A stretch of 64,000 nt of DNA from assembly GCF_004217285.1 (NCBI RefSeq), contig NZ_SHKS01000001.1:1247195-1311194 (forward strand), written 5' to 3'. The stretch is from Streptomyces sp. BK239 (lineage in GTDB: Bacteria > Actinomycetota > Actinomycetes > Streptomycetales > Streptomycetaceae). The notes beneath the pieces are model-generated. The model was given only the letters and a program-made list of their open reading frames with translations, did not search any database and had not been told where the DNA came from. Both the position numbers and the translations under genes were made by a program. Of the stretch, positions 16,080-24,806 are shown in pieces (position 1 is the first letter of the stretch; the number at the start of each line of letters is the position of its first letter).

Positions 16080-17351
16080 TCAGACGGTCTCCCGGACGGC
16101 GCGGGCGAGGATGCGCAGGCCCTCGTCCAGCTCCTCCGGGGTGATGGTGAGGGCGGGCAGCAGCTTGACGACCTCGCTCTCGGGACCGGACGTCTCGATG
16201 AGCAGCCCGAGCTCGAAGGCGCGCTTCGCGACCCGGCCCGCGCGCTCCTTGTCGTGGAACTCCAGGCCCCAGACCAGGCCGCGGCCGCGGTACTCGCGGA
16301 CGTCGGCGAGGTTCTCCTCGGTGATCGAGATCAGCGCCTGCTCGACCTGCTCGCCGCGCTTGCGGGTCTGCTTCTCCATGGCCGAACCGTCGGCCCAGTA
16401 CGTCTCCAGCGCGGCGGTGGCGGTGACGAAGGCCGGGTTGTTGCCGCGGAAGGTGCCGTTGTGCTCGCCCGGCTCCCACACGTCCAGCTCGGGCTTGAAC
16501 AGGCACAGCGACATCGGCAGGCCGTAGCCGCTGATGGACTTGGACACGGTGACGATGTCCGGCGTGACGCCCGCCTCCTCGAAGGAGAAGAACGCGCCGG
16601 TGCGGCCGCAGCCCATCTGGATGTCGTCGACGATCAGGAGCATGTCCTGGCGCCGGCACAGCTCGCTGAGGGCGCGCAGCCACTCCGGACGGGCGACGTT
16701 GATGCCGCCCTCGCCCTGCACGGTCTCGACGATCACGGCGGCGGGCTTGTTGAGGCCCGAGCCCTGGTCCTCCAGGAGCCGCTCGAACCACAGGAAGTCC
16801 TGGACCGTGCCGTCGAAGTAGTTGTCGAACGGCATCGGCGTGCCGTGCACCAGCGGGATGCCGGCGCCGGCCCGCTTGAAGGCGTTGCCCGTCACCGCGA
16901 GCGAGCCCAGCGACATGCCGTGGAAGGCGTTGGTGAAGGACACGATCGCCTCGCGCCCCTTCACCTTGCGGGCCAGCTTCAGCGCGGACTCGACGGCGTT
17001 GGTGCCCGTCGGGCCCGGGAACATGACCTTGTACGGCAGGTCGCGCGGCCGCAGCACCAGGTCCTGGAAGGTCTGGAGGAAGGACCGCTTGGCGACGGTG
17101 GACATGTCGAGGCCGTGGGTGACGCCGTCACGCGACAGGTAGTCGATCAGCGCCCGTTTCAGCACCGGGTTGTTGTGGCCGTAGTTGAGTGAGCCGGCGC
17201 CGGCGAAGAAGTCGAGGTACTGGTGGCCGTCCTCGTCGAACATGCGGCTGCCCTGCGCCCGGTCGAAGACGACGGGCCAGCCACGGCAGTAGCTGCGTAC
17301 CTCGGATTCGACGGTCTCGAAGACGCTGAGGTCGGGCTGAGTGATGGTCAC
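16080..17351 (-). CDS. ectB: Diaminobutyrate--2-oxoglutarate transaminase
   Basis: 423 residues. Class III aminotransferase that makes L-2,4-diaminobutyrate from aspartate semialdehyde, the first committed step to ectoine. Seen: [31 protein letters not shown] (PLP phosphate site), [28 protein letters not shown] (Asp to PLP N1) and [13 protein letters not shown], with Lys forming the Schiff base. Length and motifs agree with EctB throughout. It follows ectA by 73 bp. Confidence 0.96.
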   Translation of the reverse strand: MTITQPDLSVFETVESEVRSYCRGWPVVFDRAQGSRMFDEDGHQYLDFFAGAGSLNYGHNNPVLKRALIDYLSRDGVTHGLDMSTVAKRSFLQTFQDLVLRPRDLPYKVMFPGPTGTNAVESALKLARKVKGREAIVSFTNAFHGMSLGSLAVTGNAFKRAGAGIPLVHGTPMPFDNYFDGTVQDFLWFERLLEDQGSGLNKPAAVIVETVQGEGGINVARPEWLRALSELCRRQDMLLIVDDIQMGCGRTGAFFSFEEAGVTPDIVTVSKSISGYGLPMSLCLFKPELDVWEPGEHNGTFRGNNPAFVTATAALETYWADGSAMEKQTRKRGEQVEQALISITEENLADVREYRGRGLVWGLEFHDKERAGRVAKRAFELGLLIETSGPESEVVKLLPALTITPEELDEGLRILARAVRETV

Positions 17352-17424
17352 GGCGAAACGCTCCTCGTTGCGGGGTGTGGGGGATGTGCCCGGGGCGGGG
17401 CGGAAGCTCGGGGCGGACCGGCTG

Positions 17425-17937
17425 TCAGGGCCGGGCGGGGAGGGGGCCGATCCGGTACAGGACCTCCGGGTCGTGCGGGCCGTCGGGGAACTGGTCCGCG
17501 CCGAACAGCACCTCGCGGGTGAGATCGGCCCCGTGCCGGGCGGCGAAGGACGTGAACAGCCGCTCGGAGGCGGTGTTGCCGGGGGAGATCGTCGTCTCCA
17601 CGGCGGTGACGGGGCGTTCGGCGGTGACCCGGGCGATCAGCCCGTCGAGCAGGGCCGCGGCCAGTCCGCGGCCGCGGTACGCGGCGTCGACCGCCACCTG
17701 CCAGACCAGAAGGGTGTGCGGGTCCTCGGGGCGTGCGTATCCGGTGATGAACCCGACGGGGGCGCCGTCCTCGGCACGCGCCACCGCCGAGGTGCCGGCG
17801 AAGTCACGGCACCACAGCAGGTAGCTGTAGGACGAGTTCAGGTCGAGGGTTCCGGAATCCTTGGCGATACGCCAGAGCGCGGCCCCGTCCGCCACCGTGG
17901 GGCGGTCGATCTGCAGGTCTGCTTGCGTGGCAGTCAT
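17425..17937 (-). CDS. ectA: L-2,4-diaminobutyrate acetyltransferase
   Basis: 170 residues. GNAT enzyme acetylating the gamma-amino group of diaminobutyrate. Seen: DGAALWRIAKDSGTLDLNSS near the N-terminus, WQVAVDAAYRGRGLAAALL (acetyl-CoA loop) and ETTISPGNTASERLF. First gene of ectABCD, which makes the osmoprotectants ectoine and hydroxyectoine. No Shine-Dalgarno sequence precedes ATG 17937; a TAAATT box lies 8 nt upstream (17951-17946), so a leaderless or nearly leaderless transcript is possible. A perfect 11-bp-arm inverted repeat lies 86-116 bp upstream. Confidence 0.94.
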   Translation of the reverse strand: MTATQADLQIDRPTVADGAALWRIAKDSGTLDLNSSYSYLLWCRDFAGTSAVARAEDGAPVGFITGYARPEDPHTLLVWQVAVDAAYRGRGLAAALLDGLIARVTAERPVTAVETTISPGNTASERLFTSFAARHGADLTREVLFGADQFPDGPHDPEVLYRIGPLPARP

Positions 17938-18237
17938 GCGGATTGAATTTACCGAGCGAAATCAAAAAATGCGTGGAGAGGCGGCGTCGGTTTGGTGATG
18001 CACTCGTGGCAGGAGGTTGGTGTGTCCCGATTTGCACCGGTCAAATCGGGACAAAGGTAAACCTCTGTGCAATGCGTCACCCGACGGTAATCGGCTCGAA
18101 ATTTGCCTGTGTTTAGAGCCGGGAAACCGGGGCAGAAGAACTTGGGAAAGCTATCTGCACAAGGAATCAAGGAATTCCTGAATCATCTGGAATTCAGACT
18201 CCCGTCATCTCTCCCTCGCGATCGCGGGAAACGGGCG
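17938..18237 (-). promoter_or_regulatory. A+T-rich ect operon control region
   Basis: About 300 bp with no gene and much lower G+C than its surroundings. It holds a TAAATT -10 candidate next to ectA, the 31-bp inverted repeat at 18023-18053, and small palindromes further off (AGGAATTCCT at about 18170, CTGAAT...ATTCAG at 18178-18197). The position near 18212-18229 (TCCC and GGGA around CGCGATCGCG) may be the terminator of the aminotransferase gene to the right. Known: ect operons are induced by salt or heat; which element does this is unknown. Confidence 0.6.
18023..18053. promoter_or_regulatory. 31-bp perfect inverted repeat upstream of ectA
   Basis: TGTCCCGATTT and AAATCGGGACA with a 9-bp centre. 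All 11 positions per arm match. It is either an operator for a dimeric regulator or a hairpin in a longer ectA leader RNA. Confidence 0.65.
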
Positions 18238-19338
18238 TCAGATCCAGGTCTCGTCCGCCGACCGGAGGGCCGACGCCAGGTCCGTCTCGCGGCCGTGCGC
18301 GGCGAGGGCGGAGGCCAGGGCCGTCAGGGCGCCACGCACCGTGCCCGGGGTCGCCGCCGGGCCGTAGTGGTTCACGCGGATCATCTCCCCCGCCAGCGCG
18401 CCGCCGCCCGCCGCCAGCGGCAGCGTCGGGTCGCTCGCCAGGGCCCGGGCCACCAGCTCCGAGGCCACCGTGCCCGCCGGTGCGCGCAGGGTCGTGGCGA
18501 CCGGCGCAGCCTCCCGGGCCTCGTGCACGTACGGCTCCAGACCGCCGCCCAGCGCCGCCGCGCCCGCACGGGTCGCCGCGGCGGCCGACGCGTGGCGGGC
18601 CATCACCGTCTCCAGGCCCTCCGCCTCGATCCGCTCCACGCACGCTTCCAGCGCCAGCATCTCCAGCTGCGCCGGCGCGTGCAGCAACGCCTTGCGGCCG
18701 GCGTCCACCCAGCGCTCCTTCCAGTCGAGCAGCGACAGGTACGAACGGCGCGGCGCCCTCGGGTTCGCCGCCATCAGCGCCCACGCCCGCTCGCTCACCG
18801 ACACCGCCGACACGCCCGCCGGGCCCCCCATCGCCTTCTGCGCCCCGATCACGCACAGGTCCACGCCCCACACGTCCGGCAGCACCGGCTCCGCCGCCAC
18901 CGAGGCGACCGCGTCCAGGTAGAACAGCGCGCCGTGCTCGCGCACCACCGCGCCGATCTCCGCGACCGGGTTGGTGTTGCCGGTGGCGGCCTCGGCGTGC
19001 ACCAGGGAGACGAAGTCGATCTCCGGGTGCTCGGCGAACGCCGCCCGGACCTGCTCGGCGGTGACCGCCGTGTGGAAGGGCACCGCCAGGTCGATCACCG
19101 TGGCGCCGCAGTCCCTCAGCCAGTCCCCGAACGTCTGCCCGTACGGCCCGGTGACGATGTTCAGCGCGGTGGTGCCGGGCCCCGCCGTGCCGCGGATCGC
19201 GCCCTCCAGCGGAAGCAGCGCCTCGCCCTGCATGATCACGACGTCCTGCCGGGTGTTCAGCAGCCGCGCCACCCGGTCCTCGATCGACGCGAAGCGGGCG
19301 GCACTCAGCGGGGCAAGGTCCAGGAACGGGTGTGTCAC
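18238..19338 (-). CDS. Class V aminotransferase (alanine-glyoxylate/serine-pyruvate type)
   Basis: 366 residues from GTG 19338 (MTHPFLDLAPLSAARF), with GAAAGAG upstream; the frame stays open to 19464 but that part looks non-coding. Fold-type I PLP enzyme: VVIMQGEALLPLEGAIRG, NIVTGPYGQTFGDWL, YLDAVASVAAEP (Asp) and CVIGAQKAMGGPAGVS with the Schiff-base Lys. It resembles the alanine-glyoxylate/2-aminoethylphosphonate aminotransferase group; the substrate is not certain. It diverges from the amino-acid importer at 19552, and a 19-bp palindrome lies between them, so the two may be controlled together and both deal with an amino acid. Confidence 0.83.
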   Translation of the reverse strand: MTHPFLDLAPLSAARFASIEDRVARLLNTRQDVVIMQGEALLPLEGAIRGTAGPGTTALNIVTGPYGQTFGDWLRDCGATVIDLAVPFHTAVTAEQVRAAFAEHPEIDFVSLVHAEAATGNTNPVAEIGAVVREHGALFYLDAVASVAAEPVLPDVWGVDLCVIGAQKAMGGPAGVSAVSVSERAWALMAANPRAPRRSYLSLLDWKERWVDAGRKALLHAPAQLEMLALEACVERIEAEGLETVMARHASAAAATRAGAAALGGGLEPYVHEAREAAPVATTLRAPAGTVASELVARALASDPTLPLAAGGGALAGEMIRVNHYGPAATPGTVRGALTALASALAAHGRETDLASALRSADETWI

Positions 19339-19470
19339 AGCGGTGCTCTTTCGGCTCACGGGGGTAGAGGTGACGAGAGTAACCGGCAGCCGGCCCACCC
19401 CCACGAAACGCCCATCGGCCCACTCCGGGGGCCGACTTCGCAGGTCGCGCGGCCCTGTAACCATCGGTTT

Positions 19471-19501
19471 GGTTTGAGTACCTCAAACCCATCCTTATAA
19501 T
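19471..19501 (+). promoter_or_regulatory. Palindromic operator overlapping importer promoter
   Basis: GGTTTGAGTACCTCAAACC (19471-19489) is a perfect palindrome with 8-bp arms. TATAAT at 19496-19501 is a consensus -10, with TTTGAG 17 bp upstream inside the palindrome as the -35. A protein bound here would block RNA polymerase, so repression is the likely mode. The transcript would begin near 19508, about 44 nt before the GTG start. Confidence 0.7.
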
Positions 19502-19551
19502 CTGAACAACGATCGCGTACACCCCACCACCCCTGCACAGGAAGGCCCGCC

Positions 19552-20409
19552 GTGACCACGCTCCCCGGGCGCCGGACCCCCCGCATCCTGGCCGCCGCCA
19601 CCGTGACGGCCGGCCTGCTGTCCATGACCGCCTGCACGAAGACCGACGACTCGGGCGGCGCCAAGACCGCCGGCGGCGTCCAGCTCGTCAAGGCCGGACA
19701 GCTCACCACCTGCACCCACCTGCCGTACCCGCCGTTCCAGTCGGAGATCGACGGCAAGGTGCAGGGCTTCGACGTCTCCCTCATCGACCTGGTCGCCAAG
19801 AACCTGGGTGTGAAGCAGGCGATCCTCGACACCCCGTTCGAGAACTTCAAGACCGGCGCGTTCCTCAACTCCGGCGAGTGCGACCTCGCCGCCGCCGGCA
19901 TGACCATCACCGAGGAGCGCAAGAAGAACGTCGACTTCTCCGACCCCTACTTCGACGCCACCCAGGCCGTCCTCGTCGACAAGAGTGCCGGCGTCGGCTC
20001 CCTCGCCGACATCAAGGCCAAGAAGGTCAAGCTCGGCGCCCAGGCGCAGACCACCGGCGAGGACTACGTCAAGAAGCAGGGCTTCGACCCGGTCTCCTTC
20101 GAGTCCTCCGACGCCGTCCTCAACGGCCTGCGCACCGGCCAGGTCAAGGCCGTCGTCATCGACTACCCCGTCGTCCAGGGCTGGTTGAAGGACAAGGCCA
20201 ACGCGGACGCCTTCAAGGTCGTCGGCAACCTCAACACCGGCGAGCAGTACGGCTTCACGGTGAAGAAGGGCAACGCCAAGCTGGTCGCGGCCATCAACAA
20301 GGCGATCGCCGACGCCAAGGCCGACGGCACGTACAAGAAGCTCTACGAGCAGTGGATCGGCCCGTACGACCCGGCGGTGGCCGCCCCGTCCGCCCCCGCC
20401 GCCTCATGA
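19552..20409 (+). CDS. Amino-acid ABC transporter substrate-binding lipoprotein
   Basis: 285 residues; GTG start with GGAAGG upstream. Lipobox LSMTAC near residue 27, then a linker. Family-3 solute-binding fold: [53 protein letters not shown] and [19 protein letters not shown]. This is typical of glutamine/glutamate/histidine-type polar amino-acid importers. It overlaps the permease gene by ATGA and forms a three-gene operon. Ligand unknown; the promoter has a strong palindromic operator. Confidence 0.92.
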   Translation: MTTLPGRRTPRILAAATVTAGLLSMTACTKTDDSGGAKTAGGVQLVKAGQLTTCTHLPYPPFQSEIDGKVQGFDVSLIDLVAKNLGVKQAILDTPFENFKTGAFLNSGECDLAAAGMTITEERKKNVDFSDPYFDATQAVLVDKSAGVGSLADIKAKKVKLGAQAQTTGEDYVKKQGFDPVSFESSDAVLNGLRTGQVKAVVIDYPVVQGWLKDKANADAFKVVGNLNTGEQYGFTVKKGNAKLVAAINKAIADAKADGTYKKLYEQWIGPYDPAVAAPSAPAAS

Positions 20410-21257
20410 GCGACACCGAACCCGCGGCGGCCGCCGAACCCGACGCGACACCCCGCCGCAAGGGCCTGACCCGGCGGCAGAAGCGCGGCGTCTCCCGCGG
20501 CGTCCAGTACGCGGTCTTCGTCGCCGCCGTGATCGCCTTCGCGCTCTCGGCGGACTGGGGCCGGCTCCAGAACCAGTTCGCCCAGGCCGACATCGCCGAG
20601 CAGATGTTCCCCGAGGTCATCACGCTGGCGCTGAAGAACACCGTGCTCTACACGGTGTCCGGGTTCCTGGTCGGGCTGGCCCTCGGCATGGTCATCGCCC
20701 TGATGCGGCTGTCGTCCGTCGGCCCCTACCGCTGGCTCGCCGGGATCTACATCGAGATCTTCCGCGGTCTGCCCGCCCTGCTGATCTTCATCTTCATCGG
20801 CGTGGCCGTGCCGCTGGCCTTCCCCGGCACGGAGATCATCGGCGGCACCTACGGCAAGGTCGCCCTCGCCCTCGGCCTGGTCGCCGCCGCCTACATGGCG
20901 GAGACGATCCGCGCCGGCATCCAGGCCGTCCCCAAGGGACAGATGGAGGCGGCCCGTTCGCTCGGCTTCTCCCCGGCCCGCGCGATGGTCTCGATCATCA
21001 TCCCGCAGGCCTTCCGCGTCATCCTCCCCCCGCTCACCAACGAACTGGTCCTCCTCTTCAAGGACTCCTCGCTGGTGCTGTTCCTCGGCGTCACGCTGGA
21101 GGAACGCGAACTGTCCAAGTACGGCCGCGACCTGGCCAGTACGACCGCCAACTCCACGCCCATCCTCGTCGCCGGCCTGTGCTACCTGCTGGTCACGATC
21201 CCCCTCGGCTTCGTCGTGCGTCGTATGGAGGCCAAGGCCCAGGAGGCCGTGAAATGA
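20406..21257 (+). CDS. Amino-acid ABC transporter permease
   Basis: 283 residues. ATG overlaps the preceding stop (ATGA). After a charged 35-residue cytoplasmic start come about five to six membrane helices; the EAA loop that docks the ATPase is seen as [22 protein letters not shown] in the family pattern. [22 protein letters not shown] matches the HisM/GlnP N-terminal region. It presumably works as a homodimer, since only one permease gene is present. Confidence 0.93.
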   Translation: MSDTEPAAAAEPDATPRRKGLTRRQKRGVSRGVQYAVFVAAVIAFALSADWGRLQNQFAQADIAEQMFPEVITLALKNTVLYTVSGFLVGLALGMVIALMRLSSVGPYRWLAGIYIEIFRGLPALLIFIFIGVAVPLAFPGTEIIGGTYGKVALALGLVAAAYMAETIRAGIQAVPKGQMEAARSLGFSPARAMVSIIIPQAFRVILPPLTNELVLLFKDSSLVLFLGVTLEERELSKYGRDLASTTANSTPILVAGLCYLLVTIPLGFVVRRMEAKAQEAVK

Positions 21258-22045
21258 GCCGACCGGAGATCGAAGTACGCGGCCTGCGCAAGTCGTTCGG
21301 CGACAACGAGGTCCTGCGCGGCATCGACCTGGAGATCCGGCGCGGCGAGGTCGTCTGCGTCATCGGCCCGTCCGGCTCGGGCAAGTCGACGCTGCTGCGC
21401 TGCGTGAACCTGCTGGAGGAGCCGACCGGGGGCCAGGTGTTCGTCGGCGGCGCCGAACTCACCGACCCGGACGTCGACATCGACGCCGCCCGCCGCCGGA
21501 TCGGCATGGTCTTCCAGCAGTTCAACCTCTTCCCGCACCTGACGGTGACCGAGAACCTCACCCTGCCGCAGCGCCGGGTGCTGCGGCGCGACAAGGCGGC
21601 GGCCGCGAAGGTGGCCGCGGCCAACCTGGAACGGGTGGGCCTCGCCGACAAGGCGGACGCCTACCCCTCCTCCCTCTCCGGCGGCCAGCAGCAGCGGGTG
21701 GCGATCGCCCGCGCCCTCGCCATGGGCCCCGAGGTGATGCTGTTCGACGAGCCGACCTCGGCCCTGGACCCCGAACTCGTCGGCGACGTCCTCGCGGTGA
21801 TGCGCGGGCTCGCGCGGGAGGGCATGACGATGATGGTCGTCACGCACGAGATGACCTTCGCCCGGGAGGTCGCCGACCGGGTCGTCTTCATGGACGGCGG
21901 AGTGATCGTCGAGGACGGCGCCCCCGACCGGGTCATCGGCGCCCCCGCCCACGAACGCACCCGCCACTTCCTCTCCCGCATCCTCGACCCGGCGATGGCC
22001 GAGGTCGAGGAGGGGACACCGAACGAGGCGAAGAAGACCCGGTAG
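21254..22045 (+). CDS. Amino-acid ABC transporter ATPase (GlnQ type)
   Basis: 263 residues, ATGA overlap with the permease gene. Walker [10 protein letters not shown] (about residues 37-45), Q-loop [12 protein letters not shown], signature LSGGQQQR, Walker [14 protein letters not shown] and H-loop VVTHEM are all intact. It powers uptake through the neighbouring permease. The C-terminal tail ([14 protein letters not shown]) is charged and not conserved. Confidence 0.95.
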   Translation: MSRPEIEVRGLRKSFGDNEVLRGIDLEIRRGEVVCVIGPSGSGKSTLLRCVNLLEEPTGGQVFVGGAELTDPDVDIDAARRRIGMVFQQFNLFPHLTVTENLTLPQRRVLRRDKAAAAKVAAANLERVGLADKADAYPSSLSGGQQQRVAIARALAMGPEVMLFDEPTSALDPELVGDVLAVMRGLAREGMTMMVVTHEMTFAREVADRVVFMDGGVIVEDGAPDRVIGAPAHERTRHFLSRILDPAMAEVEEGTPNEAKKTR

Positions 22046-22051
22046 CCAGTG

Positions 22052-22079
22052 CCCCCGGCAGGCGACGTCCGCCCCGTCG
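22052..22079 (+). repeat. 28-bp repeat shared with 11627-11654
   Basis: Second copy of the element starting CCCCCGGCAGGCGACGT, with one mismatch to the first. It begins 7 nt after the ATPase stop and directly abuts the -10 box of the next gene, so it occupies the -35 region of that promoter. Confidence 0.55.
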
Positions 22080-22080
22080 C

Positions 22081-22086
22081 TAGGGT
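22081..22086 (+). promoter_or_regulatory. -10 box of a probable leaderless promoter
   Basis: TAGGGT, 7 nt before ATG 22094. With transcription normally starting about 7 nt after the -10 hexamer, the mRNA would begin at or next to the start codon. No Shine-Dalgarno is present, which agrees. Confidence 0.65.
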
Positions 22087-22093
22087 GCCGTAC

Positions 22094-23191
22094 ATGAGCG
22101 ATCGCGCGGTGCTGCACGTGAAGGGCAGGGTCCTCGCCGGACCCGGTGACGACCAGGTCCACGACGAGGTGTGGGTCGTCGACGGGCGGATCTCCTACGA
22201 CCGCCCCGCCGGCGCCCGTGACGTGCGCACGGTGACCGGCTGGGCCCTGCCCGGCCTCGTCGACGCCCACTGCCACGTGGGCCTGGGCGCGCACGGCCCG
22301 GTCGACCGCGACACGGCGGAACGGCAGGCCCTCACCGACCGGGACGCCGGAACCCTCCTGATCCGCGACGCCGGCTCCCCCTCCGACACCCGCTGGACCG
22401 ACGACCGCCCCGACCTCCCGAAGATCGTCCGGGCGGGCCGGCACATCGCCCGCACCCGCCGCTACCTCCGCGGCTACGCCCACGAGATCGAACCGGACGA
22501 CCTCGTCGCCTACGTCGCCCAGGAGGCCCGGCGCGGCGACGGCTGGGTGAAGCTGGTCGGCGACTGGATCGACCGCGAACTCGGCGACCTGTCCGCCTGC
22601 TGGCCCCGGGAGGCCGCCGAGGCGGCGATCAAGGAGGCCCACCGGCTGGGCGCGCGGGTCACGGCCCACTGCTTCGCCGAGGACTCGCTGAAGGACCTCG
22701 TGGAGTCCGGCATCGACTGCGTCGAACACGCCACGGGCCTCACCGACGAGCTGATCCCCCTGTTCGCCTCGCGCGGCGTCGCCATCGTCCCCACCCTGGT
22801 GAACATCGCGACCTTCCCCGACCTCGCCGCCGGCGGCGAGGCCAAGTTCCCCGCCTGGTCCGCCCATATGCGCCGCCTCCACGCCCGCCGCTACGACACC
22901 GTCCGCAACGCCTACGACGCCGGCATCCCGGTCTACGTCGGCACCGACGCCGGCGGCAGCCTGCCCCACGGGCTGGTCGCCGGGGAGGTCGAGGAACTCG
23001 TCACGGCCGGCATCCCCCCGGTGCGGGCCCTGGCGGCGACCACCTGGGCGGCGCGCGCGTGGCTGGGCCGGCCGGGCCTGGACGAGGGCGCCCCGGCCGA
23101 CCTGGTGGTCTACGAACAGGACCCGCGCACCGACGTACGCGTGCTGGCCGCCCCGCGACGGGTCGTGCTGAACGGACGCGTGGTGGGCTGA
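22094..23191 (+). CDS. Amidohydrolase family protein
   Basis: 365 residues. Metal-dependent amidohydrolase fold: GLVDAHCHVGLG (HxH metal ligands, about residues 57-59), a Lys in DGWVKLVGDW that may be the carbamylated bridge, VTAHCFAEDS and CVEHATG (His ligands) and YVGTDAGG (catalytic Asp). The C-terminal PADLVVYEQDPRTDV closes the beta-sandwich. It belongs with imidazolonepropionase/prolidase-like amidohydrolases; the substrate is not clear. The gene appears to be transcribed from its own leaderless promoter and not from the importer operon. Confidence 0.88.
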   Translation: MSDRAVLHVKGRVLAGPGDDQVHDEVWVVDGRISYDRPAGARDVRTVTGWALPGLVDAHCHVGLGAHGPVDRDTAERQALTDRDAGTLLIRDAGSPSDTRWTDDRPDLPKIVRAGRHIARTRRYLRGYAHEIEPDDLVAYVAQEARRGDGWVKLVGDWIDRELGDLSACWPREAAEAAIKEAHRLGARVTAHCFAEDSLKDLVESGIDCVEHATGLTDELIPLFASRGVAIVPTLVNIATFPDLAAGGEAKFPAWSAHMRRLHARRYDTVRNAYDAGIPVYVGTDAGGSLPHGLVAGEVEELVTAGIPPVRALAATTWAARAWLGRPGLDEGAPADLVVYEQDPRTDVRVLAAPRRVVLNGRVVG

Positions 23192-23208
23192 CCCCGCGGC
23201 GGCGGCCA

Positions 23209-23245
23209 GGGGGCTCCGCCGGCTTCCCGGACCGCCGGCGCCCCC
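23209..23245. terminator. Bidirectional hairpin between amidohydrolase and cobC-like gene
   Basis: GGGGGC-TCC-GCCGGC pairs with GCCGGC-GCCCCC (3-nt bulge), loop about 10 nt, between convergent genes. Confidence 0.6.
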
Positions 23246-23258
23246 GGCGGGCACTGGC

Positions 23259-24314
23259 TCAGCCGGTGGCCAGCGCCCGCCCGAAAGCCTCCAGGAACCC
23301 GTCCACCGTCCTGCGGTCCCGCACCGCCACCCGCACCCATTCCTCCCCGAGCCCGGGAAACGTGTCCCCCCGCCGCACCGCGTAGCCCAGCTCCCGCAAC
23401 CGCCCGCGCACCACCCCCGCATCAGGCACCCGCACCAGCACGAACGGCCCCTGCGCCGGTCCCGCCACCCGCACTCCGTGCCCCGAGAACCGCTCGAGCC
23501 CCGCCACGAGATACCCCCGGTCCGCAGCGCCCCGCCGCGCCGCGTGCGCCGCCTCCGCGACCGCCCGCCCCGACACACACGCCCGCGCCGCCGCCAACGC
23601 GGGCGTCGACACCGGCCACAGCGGCTGCGCCCGCTCCAGCTCCCGTATCGTCTCCGGCGCGCCGAGCACATAGCCGATGCGCAACCCGGCCAGCCCCCAC
23701 GTCTTCGTCAGACTGCGCAGCACGACCAGTCCGGGCACGTCAGTCCGCCCGGCCAGCGACTCCCGCTCGCCCGGCACCGCGTCCATGAACGCCTCGTCGA
23801 CGACGAGCGTCCGCCCGGTCCGGGCCAGGCACGTGACGTCCCGCGCGGGATGCAGCACCGACGTCGGGTTCGTGGGGTTGCCGATCACCACCAGGTCGGC
23901 GTCCTCGGGAACGGCCGCCGGATCGAGGCGGAAGCCGTCCTCCTCCCGCAGCAGCACCCGGTCCACGCTGTGCCCGGCGTCCCGCAGCGCCGCCTCCGGC
24001 TCCGTGAACTGCGGGTGCACCACCACCGGCCGGCGCACCTTCGAAGCGCGGGCGAGCAGCACGAACGCCTCCGCCGCGCCCGCCGTCAGCAGCACCCGCT
24101 CCGGCGGCAGCCCGTGCCGCTCCGCCACCGCGGCCCGCGCCCGCCGCCCGTCGGGGTAGGCGGCGAGACCGGTCAGGGAGGCCGCGATGTGCTCGCGCAG
24201 CCAGTCCGGCGGCGTGTGCGCGCGGACGTTCACCGCGAGATCGACCAGCGCGGCGCCGTCGTCCCGCACCTCGGAGTCCCCGTGGTGGCGCAGGTCGTGT
24301 CCGTCAGTGTGCAT
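23259..24314 (-). CDS. cobC: CobC-like PLP-dependent aminotransferase (Rv2231c type)
   Basis: 351 residues from ATG 24314, which overlaps the preceding CobE/CbiG-like gene by 11 bp; in-frame ATGs at 24326 and 24374 are alternatives. Class I/II aminotransferase fold: LTAGAAEAFVLLAR, VIGNPTNPTSVL, TLVVDEAFMDAV and LRSLTKTWGLAGLRIGY with the PLP Lys. Related to threonine-phosphate decarboxylase (CobD of Salmonella/CobC), which provides the (R)-1-amino-2-propanol O-phosphate arm of cobalamin. The context supports that role, though histidinol-phosphate aminotransferase paralogues look similar. Confidence 0.85.
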   Translation of the reverse strand: MHTDGHDLRHHGDSEVRDDGAALVDLAVNVRAHTPPDWLREHIAASLTGLAAYPDGRRARAAVAERHGLPPERVLLTAGAAEAFVLLARASKVRRPVVVHPQFTEPEAALRDAGHSVDRVLLREEDGFRLDPAAVPEDADLVVIGNPTNPTSVLHPARDVTCLARTGRTLVVDEAFMDAVPGERESLAGRTDVPGLVVLRSLTKTWGLAGLRIGYVLGAPETIRELERAQPLWPVSTPALAAARACVSGRAVAEAAHAARRGAADRGYLVAGLERFSGHGVRVAGPAQGPFVLVRVPDAGVVRGRLRELGYAVRRGDTFPGLGEEWVRVAVRDRRTVDGFLEAFGRALATG

Positions 24315-24738
24315 GGCAGTCCACATGCCCTTCGTGCTGATGCTGCCCGGAACCGTCGCGTCGGACCACCGCACAGGTCGCCCTGCCCGGCCGCCCGTCC
24401 CTCAGCGCCGACTTCCTTTTCGGTACGAGGAGTTCGCCCCCGCCCGCGAGCGCCGCCGCCTCCGCGACGGACGGCGTGCCCAGCGCGGCGGCCGGCGCGT
24501 CCGACGGGTTCGGCACCGGCACGGCGGCCAACTCCACGGCGGAGTACGTCACCAGGGGCACCCCGAGCCGCAAGGCCGCTCCGATGACGCCGGGTTCGCC
24601 GCGCCTGGCGTCCACGGTGGCGAGCTCGGCCACACCGCGCGCGGACAGCCCCGCCTCCCGCAGCGCGTCCTCGATCACGCCGAGCACCTCCTCCACCGGC
24701 ACGCCCCGGGACGCGCCGACGCCCACCACGAGGCTCAC
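24304..24738 (-). CDS. CobE / CbiG C-terminal domain protein
   Basis: 144 residues; GTG 24738 with GGAGGAAGG upstream. The sequence VVGVGASRGVPVEEVLGVIE, then AELATVDARRGEPGVIGAA and GRATCAVVRRDGSG is the C-terminal half of CbiG, found alone as CobE in aerobic cobalamin producers. The N-terminal CbiG hydrolase domain is absent. Its role is in corrin ring synthesis but the mechanism is poorly known. It overlaps the CobC-like gene; upstream, a 68-bp gap separates it from a + strand transporter gene. Confidence 0.82.
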   Translation of the reverse strand: MSLVVGVGASRGVPVEEVLGVIEDALREAGLSARGVAELATVDARRGEPGVIGAALRLGVPLVTYSAVELAAVPVPNPSDAPAAALGTPSVAEAAALAGGGELLVPKRKSALRDGRPGRATCAVVRRDGSGQHQHEGHVDCHAH

Positions 24739-24806
24739 CGGCCTTCCTCCCCGCTGCCCGGGGCACGGAGGTGCGCGGACGGGCCCTGATCGGATACGAA
24801 GGGGGC

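Noticed and set aside
21182..23671. 829-codon minus-strand frame spanning the ABC ATPase and amidohydrolase genes
   Set aside because: Shadow of two confident + strand genes; crosses their intergenic promoter and lacks any recognisable domain.
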